Under the pieces are notes generated by a model. The model was given only the letters and a program-made list of their open reading frames with translations. It was not told the origin of the DNA and did no database searches. Below, piece by piece: positions 27,757 through 35,947 of a DNA stretch of 64,000 nt (positions are counted from its first letter, which is position 1; each line of letters opens with the position of its first letter). Origin of the DNA: an uncultured Flavobacteriaceae bacterium (GTDB lineage Bacteria > Bacteroidota > Bacteroidia > Flavobacteriales > Flavobacteriaceae); contig CANMXP010000010.1 of assembly GCA_947501845.1 (NCBI GenBank), positions 118,807 to 182,806 of the forward strand, given 5' to 3'. A program made the position numbers and the translations under genes.

Positions 27757-27920
27757 GCTCCATAGAACAAGGCGAAAACCAGACCAAGTAGTACACCGCC
27801 ATCTATTGGAAGCCCTGGACCTGGAGGCGGTCCTGGAGGCGGAGGGTCTTGAGCCACACACACAAAGCTTATTAATACAAATAAGATTGAGGCCAGTATT
27901 CTTTTCTTTTGTACTCTCAT
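27723..27920 (-). CDS. PID-CTERM sorting-domain protein (65 aa)
   Basis: 65 residues. A signal peptide (about 1-22, ending VCVAQ) is followed by a Pro/Gly-rich stretch (PPPPGPPPG), the PIDGG motif, a single hydrophobic helix (about 44-56) and a basic tail (RKLLIKNKDQ). This is the layout of short Bacteroidota PID-CTERM proteins, thought to be handled by a dedicated exosortase-like enzyme. No such enzyme is encoded in this window. It is convergent with ribE. Confidence 0.75.
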   Translation of the reverse strand: MRVQKKRILASILFVLISFVCVAQDPPPPGPPPGPGLPIDGGVLLGLVFALFYGARKLLIKNKDQ

Positions 27921-28268
27921 GGGGTCACAAATGTATTAAAAAAAGTGGGGCTGCAAAAAAAAACACACTACAAATCATTAAAAAAATCCTTTGAAGTGTT
28001 TAAAATCATCGTTAAAATGCATTTTTTGATCTTTTTTTGATTTCATCTGCTAATTATTTCTTTTTTATCAAAAAGAAAATACCTAGTAAACAAAATCCTA
28101 CTTTTTAATTTACAAAACAAATATATATATAATTTAGTGATAAAATAAATTAAAGTTTAACCTTTTAAATATTGTGGCATTTCTTAACAAAGAAATATTG
28201 AAACCATCTTAATTGTTTGACCTACTCTTTATAATTAAACTTTTAAGTTTAGGAAATTCCCTTTTCCG
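27921..28268. other. AT-rich intergenic region without a gene
   Basis: About 350 bp between the PID-CTERM start and the end of the gspF operon. It is very AT-rich and contains the promoter region of the PID-CTERM gene. No further coding sequence or clear terminator is seen. Confidence 0.6.
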
Positions 28269-29402
28269 TTACCCCATTACGCTACTCAATTTAAACATTG
28301 GCAAGTACATAGCAATTAAAATAACACCAACCAGAACCCCAACAATTAAGATAATAAAAGGTTCCATGATGGTTGATAGCATTTTAGATTGTTGCTGCAC
28401 TTGTGTATTGTATTGCATATTCAACCTATCAAAAATATACTCTGTTTGATTTGTTTCTTCTGCTACTTTTACGAGAGCAATCATTTTATCATCAAATAAT
28501 TTATGGTTACCCAAACTTTTACTCAGGGATTCCCCTTTTAAGATGTGTTTTTCGACAGTTTCTAAAGCATACTGCAACGGATAAAAATCTATCATCTGCT
28601 TGACAAGTTGTATACTATTAACTACAGGAACCTTAGAGGCCGTAAGTAACGAAACTGCCTGTGTGAATTGTGATAAATATACTGTTTTAACAAAGTTTCC
28701 TATAAAAGGAATTTTTAAAATCAATTTATCTTTTAGTCTTTTAAATCGTTTCTTTTTATTTAGATAAGATTGTGAAAAAACAATACTTAAAAGCGAAATA
28801 AGAATTATCCAACCATAGCTACTTAAAAATTCAGATATCTTAATAATAAATTTTGTTATGCCTGGCAAGTCGACACCTTGTTGCTTAAAAATATCCTGAA
28901 ACATGGGTACTACGTACTGCAACATAAATACAACCACTAAGACAGCAGTACTTAAAATAATAATAGGATATGTTAAAGCACTAATCAGGTTTCGTCGTTG
29001 TTCATTTTTTCTAGCAAAAAAGTTTCCCAATTGCTCGCTTACCTGTGCTAAAGTCCCTGTTTCTTCACCTATTTTTATGGAATAATATTCATAGCTGGTA
29101 AATTGTTTTTCGGCACTCAATGCACCTGATAGGCTTTTACCCGAAACAACATCCTGAGATATCTTATTTACAATGTTCTTATTCTGTTGTTTCTTTAGTG
29201 AGTTTTGAATCAGTTCTAAACCATCCTTTAGTGAAACTCCTGCTTTTAACAAAACGCCCAACTCAGTATAAAAATCTTCTTTTATTTTATTCGAAAAAGA
29301 ACTTTTAAAGAACGTGATTTCTTTTTTTAGAAAAGAGAGCTGTTCGTTTGCTTCTTTTTTTTCTGAAGTTTTTTTTGATATGTTATCTAACTGAAATGCC
29401 AT
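28269..29402 (-). CDS. gspF: Type II secretion/type IV pilus inner-membrane platform protein GspF
   Basis: 377 residues. Two repeated T2SSF modules (about 50-170 and 255-375), each ending in hydrophobic helices: YPIIILSTAVLVVVFMLQYV and a helix near residue 195 for the first, EPFIILIVGVLVGVILIAMY for the second. The motif ELGVLLKAGVSLKDGLELI is diagnostic. It anchors the assembly ATPase at the inner membrane. Its ATG overlaps the preceding stop (TAATG). It is last in the operon that starts at 34276. Confidence 0.93.
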   Translation of the reverse strand: MAFQLDNISKKTSEKKEANEQLSFLKKEITFFKSSFSNKIKEDFYTELGVLLKAGVSLKDGLELIQNSLKKQQNKNIVNKISQDVVSGKSLSGALSAEKQFTSYEYYSIKIGEETGTLAQVSEQLGNFFARKNEQRRNLISALTYPIIILSTAVLVVVFMLQYVVPMFQDIFKQQGVDLPGITKFIIKISEFLSSYGWIILISLLSIVFSQSYLNKKKRFKRLKDKLILKIPFIGNFVKTVYLSQFTQAVSLLTASKVPVVNSIQLVKQMIDFYPLQYALETVEKHILKGESLSKSLGNHKLFDDKMIALVKVAEETNQTEYIFDRLNMQYNTQVQQQSKMLSTIMEPFIILIVGVLVGVILIAMYLPMFKLSSVMG

Positions 29403-29866
29403 TAATTCATAAATTGAGTCGCATCGTTTTGTTTGAATATAAAAAGCTGCTGACTTTGTAAATCTTTAGATGTTTCCAATTTTATAGCATCCAGAAGCCC
29501 GTCTCGTTTTTCAATCCCATCAAAAAAGATCGATTTGTTCTGCAATGGGAGATTAAACGTATCAACATCTTTAAGGATATAATCTTTATGAAACTTATAT
29601 GTAATAGAATCTATTTCTGAAGCAAAAACCAATACATCATTTACAGCATTATATTTTATTTTAGGGTATCTATTAAAATCTATCCATAAAGCTTGTTCAA
29701 ACTTATCAAGCTCTGTGCTTTTATTAAAGTTATTTTGAATACCACTCATATGTTTTTGAACTAAAGTTAATACAGAAAACGCCATACCAACAACAATACT
29801 TGTTATAATAATAACAATAATCATTTCACTTAACGTAAAGGCTTGTATTTTATGTTTAGTGTTCAA
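29402..29866 (-). CDS. Minor pseudopilin (GspJ/GspH-like)
   Basis: 154 residues from a TTG at 29866, chosen because it overlaps the upstream stop and gives a short 9-residue leader; an ATG at 29941 would add 25 improbable residues. The leader ends KIQA before FTLSE, with the conserved Glu at +5, followed by a hydrophobic helix. The remainder is a small globular domain with no Cys. It should be cleaved by the prepilin peptidase at 50544. The class (J or H) cannot be fixed. Confidence 0.8.
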   Translation of the reverse strand: MNTKHKIQAFTLSEMIIVIIITSIVVGMAFSVLTLVQKHMSGIQNNFNKSTELDKFEQALWIDFNRYPKIKYNAVNDVLVFASEIDSITYKFHKDYILKDVDTFNLPLQNKSIFFDGIEKRDGLLDAIKLETSKDLQSQQLFIFKQNDATQFMN

Positions 29867-30188
29867 TAATACTTTTGTTAATCGTTTTATTGGTTTTAGG
29901 GTTTGTGGCTTCAAATTGTATGATGTCTTGCCCCATGCCATTTTGCGATTCTACGGTTACTTCCCAGGTCTTAAAATCATTTTTATAAGGCAAGGTAAGT
30001 TTATCGTTTTTATATAAATAATTTAGTTCATTTAAATGGGCATTGATATTTCTGGTATTGTTTTTAATAGTATTTGAAAACAAATTGTTTAAAATCATAC
30101 TAGCAATCATAAACACCACTACAATAAGCACTGTAGCCACTAAGGTTTCCATTAGGGTAGATGCCTTTATTTTTTTTAGTACAACCAT
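29856..30188 (-). CDS. Minor pseudopilin (GspI/PilV-like)
   Basis: 110 residues. The leader MVVLKKIKA precedes STLMETLVATVLIVVVFMIA, with Glu at +5 of the mature protein. The METLVA motif is typical of GspI/PilV minor pseudopilins. The short size also fits GspI. It overlaps the downstream pseudopilin by 11 bp and the upstream GspK-like gene by 13 bp, so translation is coupled. Confidence 0.82.
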   Translation of the reverse strand: MVVLKKIKASTLMETLVATVLIVVVFMIASMILNNLFSNTIKNNTRNINAHLNELNYLYKNDKLTLPYKNDFKTWEVTVESQNGMGQDIIQFEATNPKTNKTINKSIIEH

Positions 30189-31447
30189 TTCGCAATTCCC
30201 TTTTTAGAGTTTTTAAATACAAGTCCTATATATTCTTGCGGCAATTCGTCAACGATTATAGCTCCATTATATATATGATTTTGATAGACCGAACCCGATT
30301 GGTTTGCAACAAAACCGTGAGTATATACACTCCCAAGCACAGCTCCTAAAAGCTCTAAATTTCGATTGCAATATACTTCTCCAGTAATAACTGTTTTATT
30401 ATCAATAAAAACTTGTGATTTATAACTTTTAGAGCTTCCCAAATAGATAATGCTTCCTTTTATTTTTGAGCCGTTGTTAACTTTAATAAACGGCGTTTCT
30501 TTTGTGTTGGTTGTGGTTGTTTCCTTTGTTACACTTTTCTCTTTCAAAACCAATGTACTGGGATAATTTAATTTACAATGATTCCCTACTTTAATTTCTT
30601 TAGAAGCGAAAGCTTGAAAAGTACCTTCTACACGATTCTTAATCTCAATTTTAGGAGCTATTAGAACAACATCTTTTAATTTTGAAGACGCATCTACAAC
30701 AATCTTAGTTTCAGATTGTATAAGTATATGCCCTGTTAAAGATACTTCTGAAAGGTTAATAGTAAAAGGATCGTAAACGACCTGTATTGGTTTATAAAAT
30801 GAATTTTTATGCGTTCTACTTCTGCTTAAATCTAAAAAAGATTCCGAATCCAAATTTTTATAAATAGCTGGCAGTACCTTAATCTGTGCATGGATTTCAG
30901 ATTGAAGTTTTGGTAACTTAGCACTTGTTTTTTCTTTACCATAAATAAGCCGCTCCCCATAATAGGAATGTCCAGATATATTCCCTGTACGGATACCTTG
31001 TTTTGGTAAATAGGCAACGCCCTTTATTTTGGTATCTCCAACAACAACTAAAGGCCTGTTATTATCTTCCACATATAAAGCTGTTCTGTCTATTTCAGGC
31101 TGCGAGGCACCTACCAAAGCTATTTTTTTTAAGGTTTTGGTTTTTATTTTGGAAATAGCTGTTACTTTTTCGAAAAGTCCCCAATAATCACGATGTACTT
31201 GTAATGTTTTATAGTCTTCATCATTTAAATTAACCGTAATCGTATCATGCAATTGAAAATTATTGGACAAAGCATGGTGTATCCCTTTATTGGTATTATT
31301 AACGGTTTCAATAACAAAATCGGTTTGGACTTTAAAAGCTCTATGAGTATGTATTAAAATAATAAAAGCAGCCAACAACAAGGCTATTACAACCACTACA
31401 AACATAGTAAGCTGTAAGGCACCTGCTTTTATTTTAAAAAAGATCAC
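30176..31447 (-). CDS. GspK-like large pseudopilin
   Basis: 423 residues. The leader ends KAG before ALQLTMFVVVVIALLLAAF, with no Glu at +5, as is usual for GspK, the tip pseudopilin. The large soluble region (about 40-423) has beta-rich repeats that look like a bactofilin-like or parallel beta-helix fold (GSIIYLGSSKSY, GEVYCNRNLELLGAVLG). This differs from the canonical GspK alpha-domain, so the class is inferred from the leader, size and place in the operon. It overlaps the GspC-like gene by 4 bp. Confidence 0.65.
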   Translation of the reverse strand: MIFFKIKAGALQLTMFVVVVIALLLAAFIILIHTHRAFKVQTDFVIETVNNTNKGIHHALSNNFQLHDTITVNLNDEDYKTLQVHRDYWGLFEKVTAISKIKTKTLKKIALVGASQPEIDRTALYVEDNNRPLVVVGDTKIKGVAYLPKQGIRTGNISGHSYYGERLIYGKEKTSAKLPKLQSEIHAQIKVLPAIYKNLDSESFLDLSRSRTHKNSFYKPIQVVYDPFTINLSEVSLTGHILIQSETKIVVDASSKLKDVVLIAPKIEIKNRVEGTFQAFASKEIKVGNHCKLNYPSTLVLKEKSVTKETTTTNTKETPFIKVNNGSKIKGSIIYLGSSKSYKSQVFIDNKTVITGEVYCNRNLELLGAVLGSVYTHGFVANQSGSVYQNHIYNGAIIVDELPQEYIGLVFKNSKKGIAKWLY

Positions 31448-31905
31448 GCTTTGTTTATGGTTTTTCTTGCTCCTTTATAGCTTACGGTAACACTGTTATT
31501 ATTCCCTCTAATTAGTTTAACACCATTAATGGTTTGTCCTATTTTCATAAGGTTTTGCTGTCCACTAACAGAAATAATAAACACTTTTGTTTTTGTATTT
31601 TGTTTGGAAATGCTTCCATGGTATAAAACAGGTAGCCAAGTAATTTTTGGCTGCACTGTTTTTCTAATTGTTTTTTTAGGTTTGTTTTTCACCAATAACG
31701 TTCCTAAGAAAGGATCTCTGTTTACAACCCGTATAGAGAACGTATCTACCTCAATGTTTGTTTTTGGGCTAAAGGACACTTCAAAATTTTGTTGAGCGAC
31801 ATCAGGGGCTGAAGGGTTTATGGTTGAAACTATCCTATAAGCTATCGCTCCCCAAACAGCTAAAACCAGTGCTAACAATATGTATGTTTTTGTTTTATTC
31901 TTCAC
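31444..31905 (-). CDS. GspC/PilP-like connector protein
   Basis: 153 residues. One N-terminal helix (about 8-26) is followed by a RDPFLG motif and a C-terminal small beta domain with GQTINGVKLIRGNNNSVTVS, the pattern of GspC homology regions and PilP. Such proteins link the inner-membrane platform to the secretin. It overlaps the tail-fibre-like gene by 11 bp and the GspK-like gene by 4 bp. Confidence 0.7.
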   Translation of the reverse strand: MKNKTKTYILLALVLAVWGAIAYRIVSTINPSAPDVAQQNFEVSFSPKTNIEVDTFSIRVVNRDPFLGTLLVKNKPKKTIRKTVQPKITWLPVLYHGSISKQNTKTKVFIISVSGQQNLMKIGQTINGVKLIRGNNNSVTVSYKGARKTINKA

Positions 31906-32857
31906 TTATTTTTTCTAAAAGTTTTTCAACTAAAGATATGAGTTTTTCATTTTTAGACTCTAAACTTTTAATACGTTTTTCCTGATTAATGGTATACAAG
32001 GTTAATTCTTCTATTTTTAGCAATAATTTTGAGTCCATTTCACCCAAAAAAATACCATTTTCTGCAACTTCTTTAGCAGAAGGAATGTCTTTAAGATGTC
32101 CTTTTTGTTTTATATGCGCTTCTACTTCTTTTAATGTCGGTAAATTATAATTGTTTTCGAAAACGAAATCGGCCCAACCTGCCTCAACTTTTATTTCTTT
32201 AGCTCTAATATTGCCATTAACAGCTAATTTCCAATTATTTATATTTGTGGTACCTATTCCTATATTACCATTACTATTTATTAGCATACCAGTGTTATAA
32301 CTAGTTCCGTTATTATTTATTAAAAATTTTAAACTACCAGAACTCGATAAAAAACCATCATGGGTATTCGATGTAATTCCAAATGCTGACTTCGCTCCAT
32401 TTTCTCTTTCTATTCCATATGTAATATAAGAATCTGATTTAAGCTGAATACTTCCTTTTACCTCAAGTTTTTGCGTTGGAGTGGTTGTACCTATCCCAAC
32501 ATTCCCATTCGCTCTTACAGTAAACAAATCTGTTCCACTAGTTAAGTTTGTATTAAAATTAATAGTTCTTACTCTAAAAGCATTTCGATCGTTGGCGTAC
32601 ATCCAAATAATAGGAGAAACAATATTGTTACCATCGGCAACACCAAATCCAGCATGTTGGTTTGAAAACCCTAAAAGGTTGTATGCTGTTGCACTATACC
32701 CTGTATTCAGCCAATTTGAAAATACACCATCAGATTTCGTGCCTACAAAAGCATGATCGCCCGCTGCACTAGCTGTAGATGTTACTCCTGATTCTGTGAT
32801 TTGCGAAAACCCTAAATGACTGAATATTAAACTTAAAATCAATGTTGTTTTTTTCAT
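31895..32857 (-). CDS. Tail-fibre-like surface protein
   Basis: 320 residues with a signal peptide (1-18, ending GFSQ). The body has GNVGIGTTTP and GNIGIGTTNINNWKLAVNG repeats typical of trimeric fibre-like proteins. The C-terminal 100 residues (ADFVFENNYNLPTLKEV, then a KGHLKDIPSAKEV segment and a long coiled coil ending KISEE) form a domain also found at 47410. No T9SS domain is present. It is the only non-machinery, non-lipoprotein gene in operon B, so it may be a substrate or tip. Confidence 0.75.
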   Translation of the reverse strand: MKKTTLILSLIFSHLGFSQITESGVTSTASAAGDHAFVGTKSDGVFSNWLNTGYSATAYNLLGFSNQHAGFGVADGNNIVSPIIWMYANDRNAFRVRTINFNTNLTSGTDLFTVRANGNVGIGTTTPTQKLEVKGSIQLKSDSYITYGIERENGAKSAFGITSNTHDGFLSSSGSLKFLINNNGTSYNTGMLINSNGNIGIGTTNINNWKLAVNGNIRAKEIKVEAGWADFVFENNYNLPTLKEVEAHIKQKGHLKDIPSAKEVAENGIFLGEMDSKLLLKIEELTLYTINQEKRIKSLESKNEKLISLVEKLLEKISEE

Positions 32858-32875
32858 GATGATATTTTTTAACGA

Positions 32876-33544
32876 TTATTGAATTGTAAAACTTTGTACG
32901 GTATATTCTGTTTCATAGCCTGCGTTTTTGGCTTTTACACGCCATTGATAACTCCCCTCTGTCATATTACTTTTAGAAAAACTGGTTTCTGTTATAATTT
33001 CGTCTTCTATAACCTCTGTTGGGTTATCAAAATCGGGAGTTGCTATTTGAAATACATATTTATCTGCATCCTCTAGGGTTTCCCATGAAAAATTTATGGT
33101 ATCTGTAGTCGAAAATGTGGCATTGTTTGCTGGTGCTGTTATTGCAATCGTTTCATTAGAAATATCTTTAGGTGGCGACTCCGAAAGTATAAACTCATAA
33201 GATGAATAGGCTGTTACATATCCCGAGTTTTCTGCACGTACACGCCACTCGTAATTGCCAGAACTCAATGTTTTTGTAAATGAGGTCACAGCCATAGTAG
33301 AATCGGTAACTATTTGTGCCGCATTAGCAAAATTTGGAGTGGCTATTTGCAATTTGTAGTTTTCTGCATCTTCTACAGTATCCCATGTAAAAACAACATC
33401 TCTATCTGTTACTATCGTGTTATTTTGGGGTGCTAGCCCAACAACTATTTTGTCCGATATATCTTCTACTTCGGTAATATGTTCGCATCCTGTAAAACTG
33501 AGAGCTAAAGCCAGAATAGGCATTATAATTTTTATTGACTTCAT
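32876..33544 (-). CDS. Lipoprotein with two FN3-like repeats
   Basis: 222 residues. The lipobox LSFTGC gives Cys20. Two similar domains follow (about 35-125 and 132-222), each with a VxFTWDTVEDAENYKLQIATP-type strand pattern and a YEWRVRAENSGY closing segment, as in fibronectin type III or SusE-like folds. It is probably anchored in the outer membrane. It lies 3 bp after the lipoprotein at 33548 and 18 bp before the tail-fibre-like gene. Confidence 0.75.
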   Translation of the reverse strand: MKSIKIIMPILALALSFTGCEHITEVEDISDKIVVGLAPQNNTIVTDRDVVFTWDTVEDAENYKLQIATPNFANAAQIVTDSTMAVTSFTKTLSSGNYEWRVRAENSGYVTAYSSYEFILSESPPKDISNETIAITAPANNATFSTTDTINFSWETLEDADKYVFQIATPDFDNPTEVIEDEIITETSFSKSNMTEGSYQWRVKAKNAGYETEYTVQSFTIQ

Positions 33545-33547
33545 ATT

Positions 33548-34276
33548 TTAAAATAATTTTATCTCTTTTTTGGCCCGTTCTGAGTTTCTATAGGTTTTAT
33601 TAGGGCAACTGCTGTACTCACTTACCAAGTCAACAATGTTTATTTGATGCCTACTGGTTTCCTGCCAGCAACAGTTTGAGGTTTTATAAGCAAACACAAC
33701 CCCCTTGCTAAATTGAATGAGCTCTGTTTTTTTCCCTTCTTTGTATAGCTGTAATGCATAATTTTTAATACCGTTTTCTACTAGAAATATAGCGTTGGCT
33801 TGCTGTATTAGCCCTAAGTCCTGCTTGCTAAAAGCGATAGAGATACTAGAAACAACATGGGCTGTTTTATTATGGCTCAAATAATCTTTAACACCTCTAT
33901 TGGTGTTAGTATTAAGGGCTTTGATTAGTGTTACTTTATCTGCTATCTTAAATTGAACAAACTTTGGCTTTATCTCTAACGAATCGATATAATTAACATG
34001 AATGTTAGCAAATTGAGAGGCTTTGGCCTTTAAAAAAGATTTATGGATCTGTTTTGTAAATGGTTTTATAAAAACCGACAACTTAATAGATTCTGCATAT
34101 TTTGGTATTGCTGTATTATTAAAATCTTGTTGTAGTATAAAATCCTTTTCTAAGCCAACACTCCCTAAAGGCACTTGTTGCACAGTATTGGTTTGAGATT
34201 CTTGAAATATTGAAGACGTTTTGCAACCTACAATTGTTATTGCAAACAAGACTATTACTAGAAAATATTTAGGCAT
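33548..34276 (-). CDS. Lipoprotein of unknown family, first gene of operon B
   Basis: 242 residues. The lipobox is IVGC (Cys18). The rest is mixed alpha/beta with no recognised motif; four Cys lie near the C-terminus (SNCCWQETS and YSSCPNK). As the first gene of the secretion operon it may be a pilotin or secretin-associated lipoprotein, but this is inference from position only. Its promoter carries the shared GTAAGG operator. Confidence 0.7.
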   Translation of the reverse strand: MPKYFLVIVLFAITIVGCKTSSIFQESQTNTVQQVPLGSVGLEKDFILQQDFNNTAIPKYAESIKLSVFIKPFTKQIHKSFLKAKASQFANIHVNYIDSLEIKPKFVQFKIADKVTLIKALNTNTNRGVKDYLSHNKTAHVVSSISIAFSKQDLGLIQQANAIFLVENGIKNYALQLYKEGKKTELIQFSKGVVFAYKTSNCCWQETSRHQINIVDLVSEYSSCPNKTYRNSERAKKEIKLF

Positions 34277-34299
34277 TTTTATTATTTTTTTTCAATGAA

Positions 34300-34360
34300 T
34301 AAAGATATTTCTATTTCTTGAATTAAAAGTAAGGTTTTACCTTACTTTTAGTAAGGTTTT
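34300..34360 (-). promoter_or_regulatory. Shared operator and -7 box, operon B promoter
   Basis: A palindrome AAAAGTAAGG (34325-34334), TTTTA, CCTTACTTTT (34340-34349) is followed on its distal side by another GTAAGG (34351-34356). Reading towards the gene, exactly 17 nt separate the palindrome from TATCTTTA (34300-34307), which resembles TAnnTTTG. The same spacing is found at 49079-49146 and 49248-49308. No -33 TTG is apparent, consistent with activator dependence. Confidence 0.75.
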
Positions 34361-34706
34361 TAAAAAAAATCTATTTTTTTTGGTTTATGGCTTCTGAAAA
34401 ATTAAGATTTGAATCCCCAGAATGATTACTTCATCTTTTAATCATGTTACTAAACTACAGGCTCTATAGAACCGAGACTAAAACTTTACTTATTATTAAA
34501 TAAAAAATATAACTATAAGTAAATTTATGAGTGAAAGGCGTCAAAATGATTGTTTTGTGAAGTTTTAAACATTGTAAATGCATAAAAGTAAAAGCACTCT
34601 ATTTTTTAAAGTAGCTTTTAACTTTTTTATTTTCTTACTCAGTACGGTATTCGACATAGTTGAAGCGTTGGCGCTAGCGGATCTAAACATAGATGTGAAT
34701 TTTTTC

Positions 34707-34740
34707 GCTGCTCCCGCTAAACTGTGTTTAGTGGTGGCAA
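34707..34740. repeat. REP-like hairpin left of the RAYT gene
   Basis: CTAAAC (34717-34722), TGT, GTTTAG (34726-34731) form a 6-bp stem with a 3-nt loop, preceded by GCTCCCG and followed by TGGTGGC. The sequence from GCTCCCG to TGGC is the inverse of the copy at 35479-35503. Confidence 0.8.
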
Positions 34741-34773
34741 ACTAACTAAAAAGGCAATATTATTAATTCAAAC

Positions 34774-35331
34774 TCACCCTATAAATCCAGCCGAGTCTAT
34801 CTCCAAAACGGTATTGCCTTCTTCAAAGTTTCTTGCACTTGAATATTTCCACTCTATTGGGTTCATTACAAACCCACTTTCCACTGGATTTTTATGTATA
34901 TAGTCTATTTTTTGCTTTATAACTTTTTCACTCCATAATTCTATCGGCTTGTTATGATGCTGCCAAAATTGATATTTACTTTTGGTTGCATTTTTTTTAC
35001 CTGCTCGCTCAAACATCCATAACAACCACTCTTTTCTACTTTCTTGTGGGTTGTTTTCTATGGCTTCTATTAATTTTCTTGCTGTATGTTTTTTAAAATC
35101 TCGAATCAGGCCTGATGGATCTTCTTGTGCCGATCTATATACTAAATGTATGTGGCTAGGCATAAAGCAATAAGCATATAGTTCCATACCTTTTTCCTTT
35201 CGGCAATAATCTACACTTTTCGCTAATTCGTTAAAATAAATTTGTCTGGTAAATACATCTATCCAATTTACTATGGCAAAACTTACAAAGTATAAACCCG
35301 ATTTATTATGAAACTTATAATTTCTACTCAT
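34774..35331 (-). CDS. REP-associated tyrosine transposase (RAYT)
   Basis: 185 residues. A Y1 transposase of IS200-like fold with the HUH motif His60-Ile61-His62 in MPSHIHLVYR and catalytic Tyr144 in KIDYIHKNPV. The C-terminal ELWSEKVIKQK and EWKYSSARNF motifs are diagnostic of RAYTs. Such domesticated single-strand nucleases process REP sequences. Inverted REP hairpins lie on both sides (34707-34740, 35475-35532), and 33-bp direct repeats flank it. Confidence 0.93.
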   Translation of the reverse strand: MSRNYKFHNKSGLYFVSFAIVNWIDVFTRQIYFNELAKSVDYCRKEKGMELYAYCFMPSHIHLVYRSAQEDPSGLIRDFKKHTARKLIEAIENNPQESRKEWLLWMFERAGKKNATKSKYQFWQHHNKPIELWSEKVIKQKIDYIHKNPVESGFVMNPIEWKYSSARNFEEGNTVLEIDSAGFIG

Positions 35332-35474
35332 AGTTCTAAATTACAAAAAGCGCTTATATTTCTATAAAAGCTTTTGACTCTTTTTATCTTTTTACCCAAA
35401 GCTAAAAAGCGTATTCATAAAAAAGCTACCTTATCTCTAAAGCAGCTTTTAACTTTTTTATTTTCTTACTCGTT

Positions 35475-35532
35475 ATCGCCACTAAACACAGTTTAGCGGG
35501 AGCGGGGGGCCACTAAGCAAAGCTTAGCGGTA
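35475..35532. repeat. Two REP-like hairpins right of the RAYT gene
   Basis: First: CTAAAC (35482-35487), ACA, GTTTAG (35491-35496), then CGGG AGCGGGGGG. Second: CTAAGC (35513-35518), AAA, GCTTAG (35522-35527), then CGGTAGCG. Both have 6-bp stems and 3-nt loops. The first is the inverse of the copy at 34707-34740. A further GCTAGCGGG-like fragment lies at 35550-35563. Confidence 0.8.
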
Positions 35533-35675
35533 GCGCATACTAGGGAACAGCGGGGCTAGCGGGTGCCATTACTTTGACAAGCGCACCATCAGGGGTATCC
35601 ACTAAATTGAACCATGACCTTCATCTAAAGTCAATATGTTACACTTTTAATTTATGCTATGATATTGAATCAACG

Positions 35676-35939
35676 CTATCCAGAAAAATCAGAAAACAAT
35701 TCTTTTAATTTAGTTTTTAATTCTTCTAAGTCTTTTATAATCATATCTGGTTTTGAATCAAAACTAGGGTTATCACCAATATCAGAAAAGCCAATAACAT
35801 TATCCTCAAATTGAAATACGAAAAACTTATCTTTATACCAAACATCAGCCATTAGAAAACCCGAATCCATTTTATTCATGGTATACTTGATACCCCTTTT
35901 ATCTAAAAAACTTTTTAAGAAATTATAACCCGTATTCAT
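35676..35939 (-). CDS. Probable immunity protein of the RHS toxin
   Basis: 87 residues, acidic overall, no signal peptide and no recognised family. It starts 8 bp after the RHS gene stop, the normal place for the cognate immunity gene of a polymorphic toxin. Residues 50-87 look helical (IIKDLEELKTKLKELFSDF). Its identity as an immunity protein is inference from position, size and charge. Confidence 0.6.
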   Translation of the reverse strand: MNTGYNFLKSFLDKRGIKYTMNKMDSGFLMADVWYKDKFFVFQFEDNVIGFSDIGDNPSFDSKPDMIIKDLEELKTKLKELFSDFSG

Positions 35940-35947
35940 ATTGATTT

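Larger units (their letters stand above)
34608..35471. repeat. 33-bp near-perfect direct repeats flanking the RAYT gene
   Basis: Positions 34608-34640 and 35439-35471 are identical at 32 of 33 bases (one T/C change at base 5) and share the core AGCTTTTAACTTTTTTATTT. They bracket the transposase and lie outside the left REP and just inside the right REP. The rest of 34381-34607 and 35540-35675 shows no gene. Confidence 0.75.
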
